Program-made: the position numbers and the translations under genes
From: Desulfarculales bacterium UBA702
GTDB lineage: Bacteria > Desulfobacterota > Syntrophobacteria > Syntrophobacterales > Syntrophobacteraceae
Direction: 5' to 3'
Length of the DNA stretch: 20,292 bases
Assembly (NCBI GenBank): GCA_002298165.1
Contig: DBMI01000045.1
Span: 1-20,292 of the forward strand
Part shown: positions 7,168 to 14,587 of the stretch, piece after piece
Layout: every line of letters starts with the position of its first letter
Numbering within the stretch: the stretch's first letter is position 1
Notes under the pieces: generated by a model
Told to the model about the DNA's origin: nothing
Seen by the model: only the letters and a program-made list of their open reading frames with translations
The model's database searches: none

Positions 7168-8940
7168 ATGAAAGAAAAACCAGCACCACTGGAAATTCTT
7201 TCCAAAGTCCCGGTCAGGGTTTTCGAGCGCCTGGTCAAAGATCTCCCGGCCGAGTCTCTGGCGGAGATTCTAAAAGAAAATCCATCCATAAGAAAAGATG
7301 TTCTAGGTGGTTTTTCCCTCAGACCGAAAAACATCGCCCAGACACTTTCCAGCCCGGTAACGATTGCTCGCCTCCAGCGCCGGCTTCATGGCGATATGCA
7401 ATTTTTCAATCTTGTCCTGGATGTATGGTGCGAAGAATCCACGGCAATGAGCTACCTGTCGATGCTTGACGGTGATTTTGTCCTTGCCAGATGGAAACAG
7501 CTAAGAGACCTTCTCGGCCCCGAACGATTCTTCCTGGGCCTGTTTGCCCTCGAGGCATTCGAAGATGAAAGATATGCCGGTTTGCTGGAAAAAGAGAATT
7601 TCTGGACACCAGCACCGGATAGAACCATGTATGAACTTTTCCTGCTGCCCTTGTCCGTCTGGAGCCGGTTTGCGGCTGAAAACCCTGAATTGGCCGAAAA
7701 GCTTGACCAGGACATGGGCCGTGAGATGCGCGGGCTTTTGGGAATTGATTGGCCGCGCTACAGGGGAGAGCAGCCGGCACAGGCGTCTCCGCCAGTGCCT
7801 GAGCCCACCAAAAAGTTTGAGAAGAAGCTACAGAAGAAATTGGACGATCTGGCCAACGCAAATGAGCAGCTATCCGCTTTTAAAACAGAAAATGAAGGGC
7901 TCAGGAAAAAGCTGAAGGAACTCGAAGCCGATTTCAACCAAAAGTTGCGCGATTCAGCGGCGGAACTGAAAGGCGAGATGTTCGTCAGGTACCGCGGAAT
8001 CGAGCCGGTGAAGCTGGCTGCCGATGCTACCCGGTTGACATCACTGGTCGAAAGGACCAAAAGGGCGCTGGAGCTTCAGGCACGATCCGATGAGGAATAC
8101 GGCCTGATTTCGGAGATCCGGGCAAGGCTGCTCGAAGTTGACCTTTCCCTCGACAAAATCGAGTCGGTTTTCGCGAATTCCCTTGTGGTCCATAAAGAAG
8201 TCGAGAAAGTAAAGCAGGCCCTGCTCGATGAAAAAAAACACATCCTGAGTTTGCCCGGAATCGGCAGGGTCGTCGGCAAGGCACATTCGGGCCCCGAGGG
8301 CGAACTGGCGGGCAGGATAAACCTCATCGACCCCGTTCCGGCTACTCTGCCCAATCTTGATAAGCTGCGATCCGCCGTCGAAGTTCTCTCCAGAGCAGGT
8401 CTTTTCGGGGAAGCATCCGAGATCGAAGAGGCAATCCGGCACAAGAGAAAACAGGTTCTGGACGGAATCTACTCGAGGTTTGTGCCTCGTGGAGATGCCC
8501 TGAAGCGCGGCAGGCCTTTACCGCGAACCCTTGATGAGTTCGTAAAATCCGGCGAAAGCAGGCGTTACGATATTTTTGTCGATGGATATAACGTCCTTCT
8601 GAGAGCGCATGGAGAAAACGAAGAGCTTGTCAGGCAAAGATTCACGGAGCTGCGCGAAGGTTTTGTGGCAAAGGTGATCGAACGTGCCGCGCGCTTTTCC
8701 AGGCTGTACCTGGTTTTTGACGGAATTGAAAATTCGAGGGAAGTCCGGGGCAACACCGAAATCATTTTCACCGATAACAGGCAAAGATCCGCCGACGCGG
8801 TAATAATTGAAAAGATATCGGCCAGGAAGGACAAGAAGATCCTGCTGGTGACCGCTGATGAAGATATCATTGCCAAAACCCGGGATCGAGTTTTTGCACT
8901 GATAGATCCGATTGATTTCTACATGTTTGTATTCGAGTAG
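7168..8940 (+). CDS. NYN/YacP-like PIN-fold nuclease with long helical and coiled-coil N-terminus
   Basis: The C-terminal 124 residues (467-590) match the NYN/YacP family of PIN-fold RNases. Candidate metal-binding acids are Asp472 (FVDGYN), Asp518 (VFDG), Asp543 (SADAVI), and Asp564 and Asp566 (TADEDI), in the order expected for an intact active site. The first 200 residues are mostly helical and unfamiliar to me, followed by a Pro-rich linker (203-213), a Lys/Glu-rich coiled coil (about 214-270) and a second helical region (about 285-440). No signal peptide or membrane helix is seen. A plausible reading is a cytoplasmic RNA-cleaving or RNA-processing enzyme with a large dimerisation or partner-binding module; substrate and pathway are unknown. 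GATGAGG (7156-7162) precedes ATG 7168. It is divergent from cutA and, with cutA, flanked by inverted 121-bp repeats. Confidence 0.8.
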   Translation: MKEKPAPLEILSKVPVRVFERLVKDLPAESLAEILKENPSIRKDVLGGFSLRPKNIAQTLSSPVTIARLQRRLHGDMQFFNLVLDVWCEESTAMSYLSMLDGDFVLARWKQLRDLLGPERFFLGLFALEAFEDERYAGLLEKENFWTPAPDRTMYELFLLPLSVWSRFAAENPELAEKLDQDMGREMRGLLGIDWPRYRGEQPAQASPPVPEPTKKFEKKLQKKLDDLANANEQLSAFKTENEGLRKKLKELEADFNQKLRDSAAELKGEMFVRYRGIEPVKLAADATRLTSLVERTKRALELQARSDEEYGLISEIRARLLEVDLSLDKIESVFANSLVVHKEVEKVKQALLDEKKHILSLPGIGRVVGKAHSGPEGELAGRINLIDPVPATLPNLDKLRSAVEVLSRAGLFGEASEIEEAIRHKRKQVLDGIYSRFVPRGDALKRGRPLPRTLDEFVKSGESRRYDIFVDGYNVLLRAHGENEELVRQRFTELREGFVAKVIERAARFSRLYLVFDGIENSREVRGNTEIIFTDNRQRSADAVIIEKISARKDKKILLVTADEDIIAKTRDRVFALIDPIDFYMFVFE

Positions 8941-8956
8941 GCTAAAATAGCTGTTC

Positions 8957-8991
8957 GGCAGGCGGCACGCTGGAAAGCCTGCCCCACATTC
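8957..8991. repeat. Hairpin repeat, second copy of the sequence at 1-23
   Basis: GGCAGGC (8957-8963) pairs with GCCTGCC (8977-8983), 16 bp after the stop of the NYN gene. Bases 8969-8991 are identical to 1-23 of the window. The rest of 8992-9120 holds no ORF; a 6-bp GGGCTA/TAGCCC hairpin is at 9053-9081. Confidence 0.65.
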
Positions 8992-9120
8992 AACATCGAT
9001 CGCGATTTTTTGCCGAAAGCGGGGTAGTCATTTAGATTACCGTGAAACTAAGGGGCTAGACTCGTAAAAAGAGGGTAGCCCGGATTTCTATCCCATGGCC
9101 GTCAACTTAAGGGCAGAATC

Positions 9121-9241
9121 TGGTTGTAGCACGGTCTCCCGACCGTGCTACCCGCGCCGACCGAAGGTCTCCACCGGTTTCCAGATAATTGGAGACCTTC
9201 GGTCGAGGGCATGACGCGGTCAGGAGACCACGCCATAACAA
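9121..9241 (-). repeat. 121-bp three-hairpin dispersed repeat, copy 2 (inverted)
   Basis: Reverse-complement copy of 6657-6777, about 94% identical by direct alignment. All three hairpins are well formed here: 9127-9150 (perfect 10-bp stem TAGCACGGTC, loop TCCC), 9158-9172 with 9191-9205 (perfect 15-bp stem, 18-nt loop), and 9212-9235 (8 of 10 Watson-Crick pairs plus wobble pairs). Homology stops sharply at both ends, which defines the element's limits. Confidence 0.9.
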
Positions 9242-9279
9242 GGTGCCCACCCTGCGGGCTACCCGATTTTCGCAATTCC

Positions 9280-9308
9280 AGCGGCTGGATCACAAAAAAT
9301 CCGCCGCT
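9280..9308 (+). promoter_or_regulatory. Hairpin in the queC leader
   Basis: AGCGGC-T-GGAT pairs with ATCCGCCGCT: ten base pairs with one bulged T around the loop CACAAAAA, ending 23 nt before the queC start. It may affect queC translation or be repeat debris. It does not fit the preQ1-I or preQ1-II riboswitch patterns as I know them. Confidence 0.35.
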
Positions 9309-9331
9309 CAAACTCACTGGAGACCTTGTCG

Positions 9332-10039
9332 TTGAGAAAAACTGAAAATGCCCGGAAGGCTGTAGTGCTGCTCTCCGGTGGCGTGGATTCGACAACCTGC
9401 CTGGCGGTTGCAGTGCGAGAGGGATTCGAGGCGCACGCACTGAGCTTTGATTATACCCAGCGGCATCGGGCAGAACTGGATGCTGCTGTACGGGCTGCAA
9501 AAGCCCTCGGCGCGGCAGAGCACCTGGTGCTGAAAGTGCCTCTTGGCCTGATCGGCGGCTCGGCTCTCACCTCGGCAATTGATGTACCGAAAGATGTTCC
9601 ACCGGAAGAGATGCAAAGTCGGATTCCAGTGACATACGTGCCGGCCCGAAACACCGTTTTCCTTTCACTGGCCCTTGCCTGGGCGGAAGTGCTTGGTGCC
9701 GCCGATATTTTTATCGGAGTAAACGCGCTCGACTATTCGGGCTATCCCGATTGCCGGCCGGAGTTTATAGAGGCATTCGAGAAGATGGCCAATCTCGCGA
9801 TCAAGGAATCGGTCGAGGGAAGGCTGAAAATCCGAATCCATACGCCTCTCATTCGGATGAGTAAGGCCGAAATAATAAAGCTGGGCGTGCAGGTTGGGGT
9901 GGATTTTTCAATTACACATTCCTGCTACGATCCCGATCCCCTGGGGCGTGCCTGCGGCAGGTGCGACAGTTGCATCCTGCGGCGTAAAGGCTTCGCCGAA
10001 GCCGGGCTTCCCGACCCGACTAATTATATTCCTGTCTGA
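9332..10039 (+). CDS. queC: 7-cyano-7-deazaguanine (preQ0) synthase
   Basis: ATP-dependent enzyme that converts 7-carboxy-7-deazaguanine and ammonia into preQ0, a step towards queuosine in tRNA. The PP-loop ATPase motif SGGVDSTTC is at the N-terminus, and the zinc-binding cysteines (CYDPD...CGRCDSC) are at the C-terminus. The length of about 235 aa is normal. There is no in-frame ATG near the expected start. TTG 9332 is preferred because GGAGA (9319-9323) stands 8 bases upstream; TTG 9326 is possible but only 2 bases from that site. It heads a five-gene run in one direction (queC, queF, two TIM barrels, DUF4337) with gaps of at most 21 bp. Confidence 0.95.
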   Translation: MRKTENARKAVVLLSGGVDSTTCLAVAVREGFEAHALSFDYTQRHRAELDAAVRAAKALGAAEHLVLKVPLGLIGGSALTSAIDVPKDVPPEEMQSRIPVTYVPARNTVFLSLALAWAEVLGAADIFIGVNALDYSGYPDCRPEFIEAFEKMANLAIKESVEGRLKIRIHTPLIRMSKAEIIKLGVQVGVDFSITHSCYDPDPLGRACGRCDSCILRRKGFAEAGLPDPTNYIPV

Positions 10040-10060
10040 AACCGAGTAAACGGAACGAAA

Positions 10061-10522
10061 ATGATCGATCAAAAAGACCTTACGCAACTGGGCAAAAAAG
10101 CCCGAATACCGAAGTCTCCCGAAAAGGCAATACTCGAAACCTTTTCCAACAATAACCCCGGCAGGGATCTTATGGTTCGGCTGACGGCCCCTGAATTCAC
10201 CACCATGTGCCCGATAACCGGTCAGCCCGACTTCGCGAAAATAATCGTCGATTATGTTCCGGCCGAGCGACTGGTCGAGAGCAAATCGTTTAAGCTCTTT
10301 CTTGGAAGTTTCCGAAATCACGGAACATTTCACGAAGATTGCACCGTTTATATCCATGATCGCCTGAAGGAAGCAATGGAGCCTAAATTCATCCGCGTAA
10401 CCGGGCTCTGGAACGCTCGTGGCGGTATAACCATAGACGTGGTAATCGAAACAGGGATAATGCCGGCGGGATGCACAATCCTGCCCCTCAATAAAACGGA
10501 CTACACAAGCGGCCGGGAATGA
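10061..10522 (+). CDS. queF: NADPH-dependent preQ0 reductase (type I QueF)
   Basis: Reduces the nitrile of preQ0 to the amine of preQ1 using two NADPH; cytoplasmic, T-fold superfamily. At 153 aa it is the short unimodular form. Cys50 (TMCPITGQPDF), Asp57 and Glu92 (HED) have exactly the spacing of Cys55, Asp62 and Glu97 of Bacillus subtilis QueF, and the QueF motif ESKSFK is at 73-78. It follows queC by 21 bp and overlaps the next gene by the 4-bp ATGA junction at 10519-10522, so all are probably co-translated. With queC it covers two consecutive steps; queD and queE are not in the window. Confidence 0.97.
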   Translation: MIDQKDLTQLGKKARIPKSPEKAILETFSNNNPGRDLMVRLTAPEFTTMCPITGQPDFAKIIVDYVPAERLVESKSFKLFLGSFRNHGTFHEDCTVYIHDRLKEAMEPKFIRVTGLWNARGGITIDVVIETGIMPAGCTILPLNKTDYTSGRE

Positions 10523-11376
10523 GACTTTCCTTCAGCACCAACGCGTTCGTGAGATTTTCAGTTACCGAGGCTATCGCGATCATAGCTGGCGCAGGCTATT
10601 CGGGGGTGGAACTCCTTGCCGATGCGCCCCACCTTTATGCACTTTCGACTTCCGACTCCGATTTGGCCGAAGTTGCACACGCCCTGGAAAAGACCGGTCT
10701 TCTGCCTTCCAATATCAATGCAAATACCGCAGTGGGCTACTACGGTCGAAAATTCTGGGAACCGCTTTTCGAGCCTTCGTTGGCAAGTCCGGATTCCTGT
10801 GAGCGTAAATGGCGTGTGCAATATACAAAAAAATGTATTGATATGGCCCGAGCATTATCGTGTCCCAACATCAGCATTACTTCGGGCAGGATGGTTCCGG
10901 GTATCGCGCCCGCAAGATCCATGGCCCTCCTGCGGGAGTCGCTCGACGAGGTCCTTGAGTATGCCGCGGTGAAAGAGATTCGGATTGGAATGGAATACGA
11001 ACCGGGGCTGCTGGTAGAATGTTACAGCGAGCTAAAGGAATTAATGGATACCTTAGGGGCGGTCAATTTCGGGGCAAACCTCGACTTCGGACACAGCCAT
11101 GTTCTTGGCGAAGACCCGAAATTGGTCATCGAGGGACTTTCATCTGAGATTTTTCACGTACACCTGGAGGATATCAGCGGGCGCAAGCATTATCATTTGA
11201 TTCCTGGAGATGGTGACATCGACTTTGGCGTGATCCGGCAGGGGCTCGATGATATTTCTTATTCCGGTTTTATTGCCGTGGAACTTTACACTTATCCCGA
11301 CAACCCTGAAGATGCCGCGCTAAGGGCATTCCAGCATCTCGAGCCATTGGGGTTCAACAGGGCCAAAAGGACCTGA
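10519..11376 (+). CDS. Sugar-phosphate isomerase/epimerase-like TIM barrel, paralog 1
   Basis: Member of the xylose-isomerase-like/AP-endonuclease-2 TIM-barrel superfamily, whose members isomerise or epimerise sugars and polyols with a divalent metal. Candidate metal ligands are Glu159 (MEYEPG), Asp189 and His192 (NLDFGH), His215 (VHLED) and Glu255 (AVELYTY), at the ends of successive strands. At 285 aa it is full length. Its start overlaps the queF stop (ATGA), which argues for a role tied to, or at least expressed with, preQ1 synthesis. It is clearly homologous to the next gene: both start M-(R/I)-(L/K)-x-F-S-(T/S)-N-A-F and share GxELxADxPH, EPGLL-E, DxGH and VELYTY. The true substrate cannot be read from sequence; a DNA-repair role is not excluded. 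Confidence 0.85.
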   Translation: MRLSFSTNAFVRFSVTEAIAIIAGAGYSGVELLADAPHLYALSTSDSDLAEVAHALEKTGLLPSNINANTAVGYYGRKFWEPLFEPSLASPDSCERKWRVQYTKKCIDMARALSCPNISITSGRMVPGIAPARSMALLRESLDEVLEYAAVKEIRIGMEYEPGLLVECYSELKELMDTLGAVNFGANLDFGHSHVLGEDPKLVIEGLSSEIFHVHLEDISGRKHYHLIPGDGDIDFGVIRQGLDDISYSGFIAVELYTYPDNPEDAALRAFQHLEPLGFNRAKRT

Positions 11377-11380
11377 CGAT

Positions 11381-12262
11381 ATGATCAAATTCGCATTCAG
11401 CTCGAACGCCTTCACTCATCAATCCCTGTTCGAGACCATCGAAATTCTCGCTGAAACCGGCTATGACGGCCTGGAGATAATGGCCGACGTTCCGCACGCC
11501 TATCCTACGCACCTGAGCGATCGAGACCTGGAAAGGATAAGAAAACTCCTGGCGCAAAAAGGCCTTGCTATATCAAACCTTAACGCCTTTATGCATAACG
11601 CCGACGGCGATACCTATCATCCTTCATGGATCGAAAAAGACCCCGCTGAGAGGTCGCGAAGAATTGATTATACCCTGAAATGTATCGATCTTGCCCATAA
11701 GCTCGGCGCACCGCACATTTCAACCGAACCGGGAGGGCCGCTCGAAGGAATTTCGCGAACCCAGGGTCTTGCCTGGTTCAAGGAAGGCCTGGACGCCATT
11801 GCCGGCGCGGCGCGGCGCAGGGGAATAAAGATCCTGATAGAGCCCGAGCCCGGTTTGCTGATCGAAAAGAGCTCAGAGTTCCTTGAGCTGTATTCCCAAC
11901 TCGATCCTGATGTATTCGGACTGAATTTCGATATCGGCCATTTTTTTTGCGTGGGAGAGGATCCCCGCGTACTGGTCGGCAAGCTCAAGGACTGCGCCTT
12001 GCATTTCCACCTTGAAGATATCGCGGCATCTCGGGAGCACCATCATCTGCAGCTTGGCGAGGGGGCCATAGACATACCCGGTGTGCTTTCAGCAATAGAT
12101 GAGACGGGGTTCGAAGGTTTCGTTACCGTCGAACTCTACACTTACTGTGAGAGCGCAGCCGCCGCCGCACGAGATGCAATGGATTATATTCGTGGATTCA
12201 AGAGTTCAGGGAATCACCGCAAATTAGTTCAAGGGGACGCCTTTGGACGCAAGTTGTATTAG
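11381..12262 (+). CDS. Sugar-phosphate isomerase/epimerase-like TIM barrel, paralog 2
   Basis: Second TIM barrel of the same family, 4 bp after the first. Candidate metal ligands are Glu154 (LIEPEPG), Asp184 and His187 (NFDIGH), His210 (HFHLED) and Glu251 (TVELYTY), all conserved with the first copy. The two proteins are diverged throughout, so this is an old duplication and not a recent tandem repeat. The active sites look intact in both, suggesting two different substrates, consecutive reactions or a heteromer. The C-terminus carries about 20 extra residues rich in basic amino acids. The reaction is unknown. Confidence 0.85.
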   Translation: MIKFAFSSNAFTHQSLFETIEILAETGYDGLEIMADVPHAYPTHLSDRDLERIRKLLAQKGLAISNLNAFMHNADGDTYHPSWIEKDPAERSRRIDYTLKCIDLAHKLGAPHISTEPGGPLEGISRTQGLAWFKEGLDAIAGAARRRGIKILIEPEPGLLIEKSSEFLELYSQLDPDVFGLNFDIGHFFCVGEDPRVLVGKLKDCALHFHLEDIAASREHHHLQLGEGAIDIPGVLSAIDETGFEGFVTVELYTYCESAAAAARDAMDYIRGFKSSGNHRKLVQGDAFGRKLY

Positions 12263-12279
12263 GGGTACGGGAGTAGGTT

Positions 12280-12816
12280 ATGGCAGATGAAAAGAAAGAG
12301 CCGTGGCTTAATTACTTGGCCTTAAGCACGGTGATCCTTGCCGTATGTGCAACGCTGGCCACCTTCAGGGGAGGTTCATACTCAACCCGGTCGGTGCTCA
12401 GCCAGTCACAGGCTGCCAACCAGTGGGCATACTACCAGTCCAAGAGTTTGAAAGGCTATCTCTACGAGATCCAGAAAGAGGCCATTGAGATGGACCTGCC
12501 GCAAAAGGAAAGCACCCTTTCTCCCGAAGTGCTACGGGATATCAAGGCGAGGCTTGATTCTTATACAAAGCGGATAGCAAGGTATGACGCCGAAAAGGAA
12601 GAAATATCCAGGGAGGCCAAAAAATTCGAGGAGACACGGGATGATGCGCAGAGGCACTCCCAGATCTTCGGGATTGCGGTGATCTTCCTTCAGATTGCGA
12701 TTTTGCTCTCCTCGATAGCTGCTTTGCTTAGAAAGAAGCTGCTGTGGTTTCTTGGTATGGCGCTCGGATCGGTAGGGATCGTATATTTCGCAAATGGATT
12801 TTTTCTATTTTTTTGA
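12280..12816 (+). CDS. DUF4337-type membrane protein
   Basis: 178-residue membrane protein resembling the DUF4337 family (recognised from the N-terminal WLNYLALSTVILAVCATL and STRSVLSQSQAANQWAYYQSKS blocks); no function is known for the family. Predicted layout: one membrane helix at about 12-29, a charged helical region at about 52-125 likely to be a coiled coil, then two helices at about 129-149 and 153-177. It starts 17 bp after the second TIM barrel, with GGGAG upstream, and is the last gene before a strong terminator, so it appears to be part of the queC operon. Whether it has anything to do with queuosine cannot be said. Confidence 0.82.
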   Translation: MADEKKEPWLNYLALSTVILAVCATLATFRGGSYSTRSVLSQSQAANQWAYYQSKSLKGYLYEIQKEAIEMDLPQKESTLSPEVLRDIKARLDSYTKRIARYDAEKEEISREAKKFEETRDDAQRHSQIFGIAVIFLQIAILLSSIAALLRKKLLWFLGMALGSVGIVYFANGFFLFF

Positions 12817-12841
12817 GCCGTGATTCACGATCTCCCAAAAG

Positions 12842-12874
12842 AAAACCCGAGACTCCGCCGGAGTATCGGGTTTT
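12842..12874. terminator. Bidirectional intrinsic terminator
   Basis: AAAACCCGA (12842-12850) pairs with TCGGGTTTT (12866-12874), one mismatch, then ACTCC with GGAGT around a GCC loop. T-rich tracts follow on both strands, so it can end the queC operon from the left and the glycosyltransferase gene (stop at 12915) from the right. Confidence 0.9.
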
Positions 12875-12914
12875 GCTTTCTTTAAATCGAACCGCTTGCT
12901 CGGAGTGGTTGCGC

Positions 12915-14201
12915 TCAGCCCAATTTACTTTTTGATTCCAGCACCTCATCGGAAAGCGCGACCAGGTTTTCCACCGCCTCTCGGACCGTAAAAAGCGAGA
13001 CCGGCCATTCATGCTCCGGCTCCAGGCCATCCGACTGCCATTTCTTTACTATTTCCGATATCCGCTCTGCAGTTTCATCCACCGAATCAGATTCGGCTGC
13101 GAAATGGCCGTACTTGAGCAGCAGTTCCCGAAGCCCTTTATTCCTGTAAACCATTCCGAATACTGGTCGGCTCACCTGAAAGTACTCGTAGATTTTGGAT
13201 GGAATCGTATAGAAGGAGAGATCGTCAAGCTGCTGGATCAGCAGAAGAACATCGCTTTTCTGCATTGCCTCGAGGGCTTCCTGCCTGGGGACTTTCCCGA
13301 AATCGGTGATAACTTCGGGATATTTGAATTGCTCGATCTGCTTCCTCGATACCGCGTCCATTGTGCCGTAAAGGTCCAGCCGAATCTTTTCGGATAGTTC
13401 GGGATTTGATGCAAAAACCCGATCAAGGGCATCAAGGAAAGTGCCGACGTTTCTTGGCCCCCCAAGGGAGCCGAAATGGGCGAACCGGCAGAATTCTCCT
13501 TTTGACCTGGCAGCGGACGGCAGATTCGGTGCGGCCGCCCCGGGATAGATCACTCGTGCCTTTTCATGTTTTATGCCTGTGCCGCAGAGCGCTTTTTCCC
13601 TGGCTCCTTCGGCCAGAAAGACCACCGCTGACGCGCGCCTTAGGATCATGCGCTCGATGATGGCATTTATCTTCAGCGCTATCCGGCTCCTTGGGAAAGC
13701 ATCATAGACGAGCGGGTCCTGAATTTCGGCAATCCAGGGCAGGCCCGCGAAGTGCGCCAGCAGAGCGGCTGCGGTGTGGGCGCTTACCGGCCCGCCCGTC
13801 GAGTAGATCATCTCGGGGCGAAATTTTCTGCAAATACGCAAGCCACTCAGAAATCCCGAAGGAAACCACGACCATTGGCTGTCGATGTTGATTATGATCT
13901 TTTCAAGAAAATAGAAAGGCAGGACTGCTATATATACGGGCAAGAGTGCGGCTTTTAGAAAACGGTTTCTGCGCCTTAGATATCGGAGCTCGAAGCGCAC
14001 CCCAGAAGGGGCTACGGAAGGGACGGTTGTATGGGAAATATCCGGTCTTCGCCGCCCGCAGATGCTTGATAACAGGACCGGCTCAATTCCGAGTTCCTTC
14101 AGATGATCGAACCTGTCGTCTAAATGCTGTGAGGCGGCCTTGCCGTCGATATTGGCGAAATAAGATAGAATAATCCAGCGTCTCGAATTGTCTCTTTCCA
14201 T
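12915..14201 (-). CDS. GT-B fold glycosyltransferase (GT4-like)
   Basis: 428-residue protein with the two-domain GT-B layout. The N-terminal domain has MIYSTGGPVSAHTAA (131-145) and IAEIQDPLV; the C-terminal domain begins near FAHFGSLGG (240-248) and holds the donor-site segment TIPSKIYEYFQVSRPVFGM (332-350), typical of GT4-like enzymes. A hydrophobic stretch at 84-99 may attach it to the inner membrane. It probably transfers a sugar from a nucleotide donor to a lipid- or surface-polysaccharide precursor; sugar and acceptor are not readable. It is a single gene on the minus strand with no other polysaccharide genes nearby. ATG 14201 is used; the ribosome-binding site (AAAGGCGG, about 12 nt upstream) is mediocre. 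Confidence 0.85.
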   Translation of the reverse strand: MERDNSRRWIILSYFANIDGKAASQHLDDRFDHLKELGIEPVLLSSICGRRRPDISHTTVPSVAPSGVRFELRYLRRRNRFLKAALLPVYIAVLPFYFLEKIIINIDSQWSWFPSGFLSGLRICRKFRPEMIYSTGGPVSAHTAAALLAHFAGLPWIAEIQDPLVYDAFPRSRIALKINAIIERMILRRASAVVFLAEGAREKALCGTGIKHEKARVIYPGAAAPNLPSAARSKGEFCRFAHFGSLGGPRNVGTFLDALDRVFASNPELSEKIRLDLYGTMDAVSRKQIEQFKYPEVITDFGKVPRQEALEAMQKSDVLLLIQQLDDLSFYTIPSKIYEYFQVSRPVFGMVYRNKGLRELLLKYGHFAAESDSVDETAERISEIVKKWQSDGLEPEHEWPVSLFTVREAVENLVALSDEVLESKSKLG

Positions 14202-14409
14202 TAAAAATTCGCCGCCTTTGGAGATTTTTTCGATGAATTTTCGAATTGGCGGAGTATAGACCGATGCATGGCCGATTTGGAAGGGAATTGTGATTGCCGG
14301 CGCTTTTGAGTCCTTGTCGTGGGAAATCCTTGAACAGGGTGAATTTATCGGGTTTTCTCAATTTGTGCTTTATAAATACGGATTTTTCTTTTATGTTATA
14401 AAATCTTTA

Positions 14410-14571
14410 TTGGACTGCAGGCTATTCCCGACGGGGGTTGGATTCGGGAATCTGCGAATATGGCTGTAATATCGGTAAGATATCTGTTCGAAATCGACGA
14501 GGCGTGCCCGATCGGTTGATTTTGGCTCGATTCGCCCGGATCCATCTGGGACCGGGACTTTTTTATTTAAA
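14410..14571 (+). promoter_or_regulatory. Structured leader with terminator-like hairpin before panC (candidate attenuator)
   Basis: The 386-bp gap 14202-14587 has no credible gene. Its right part can fold into successive hairpins: ATTCCCGA with TTCGGGAAT near 14424-14452, then AAATCGAC with GTTGATTT near 14494-14524, then CCCGG-A-TCC (14535-14543) with GGG-A-CCGGG (14548-14556) and the T-run ACTTTTTTATTT (14557-14568). This last one has the form of an intrinsic terminator and ends just before the panC ribosome-binding site. AT-rich sequence at about 14363-14402 could hold the promoter, but no clear -35/-10 pair is seen. No known riboswitch class was recognised. It could also be the end of an unannotated small RNA. 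Confidence 0.5.
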
Positions 14572-14587
14572 TAAAGGAGATTTCAAA

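Noticed and set aside
7142..7189. Upstream start for cutA at 7189
   Set aside because: Would overlap the divergent gene and add residues not found in the family; the ATG at 7141 has GGAGG in front.
9053..9081. Possible preQ1 riboswitch upstream of queC-queF (GGGCTA/TAGCCC hairpin with an A-rich stretch)
   Set aside because: The A-rich stretch is inside the loop, not in a 3' tail, the conserved loop bases of preQ1-I are missing, and the 121-bp repeat separates it from queC.
9102..9500. Minus-strand frame across the 121-bp repeat, sharing a peptide with a frame at 6415-6727
   Set aside because: The shared peptide only reflects translation of the two repeat copies; neither frame has a start signal or family resemblance.
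14438..14587. 50-residue N-terminal extension of PanC
   Set aside because: Passes through the leader hairpins, resembles nothing, and ATG 14588 has a strong ribosome-binding site at the family's normal start.
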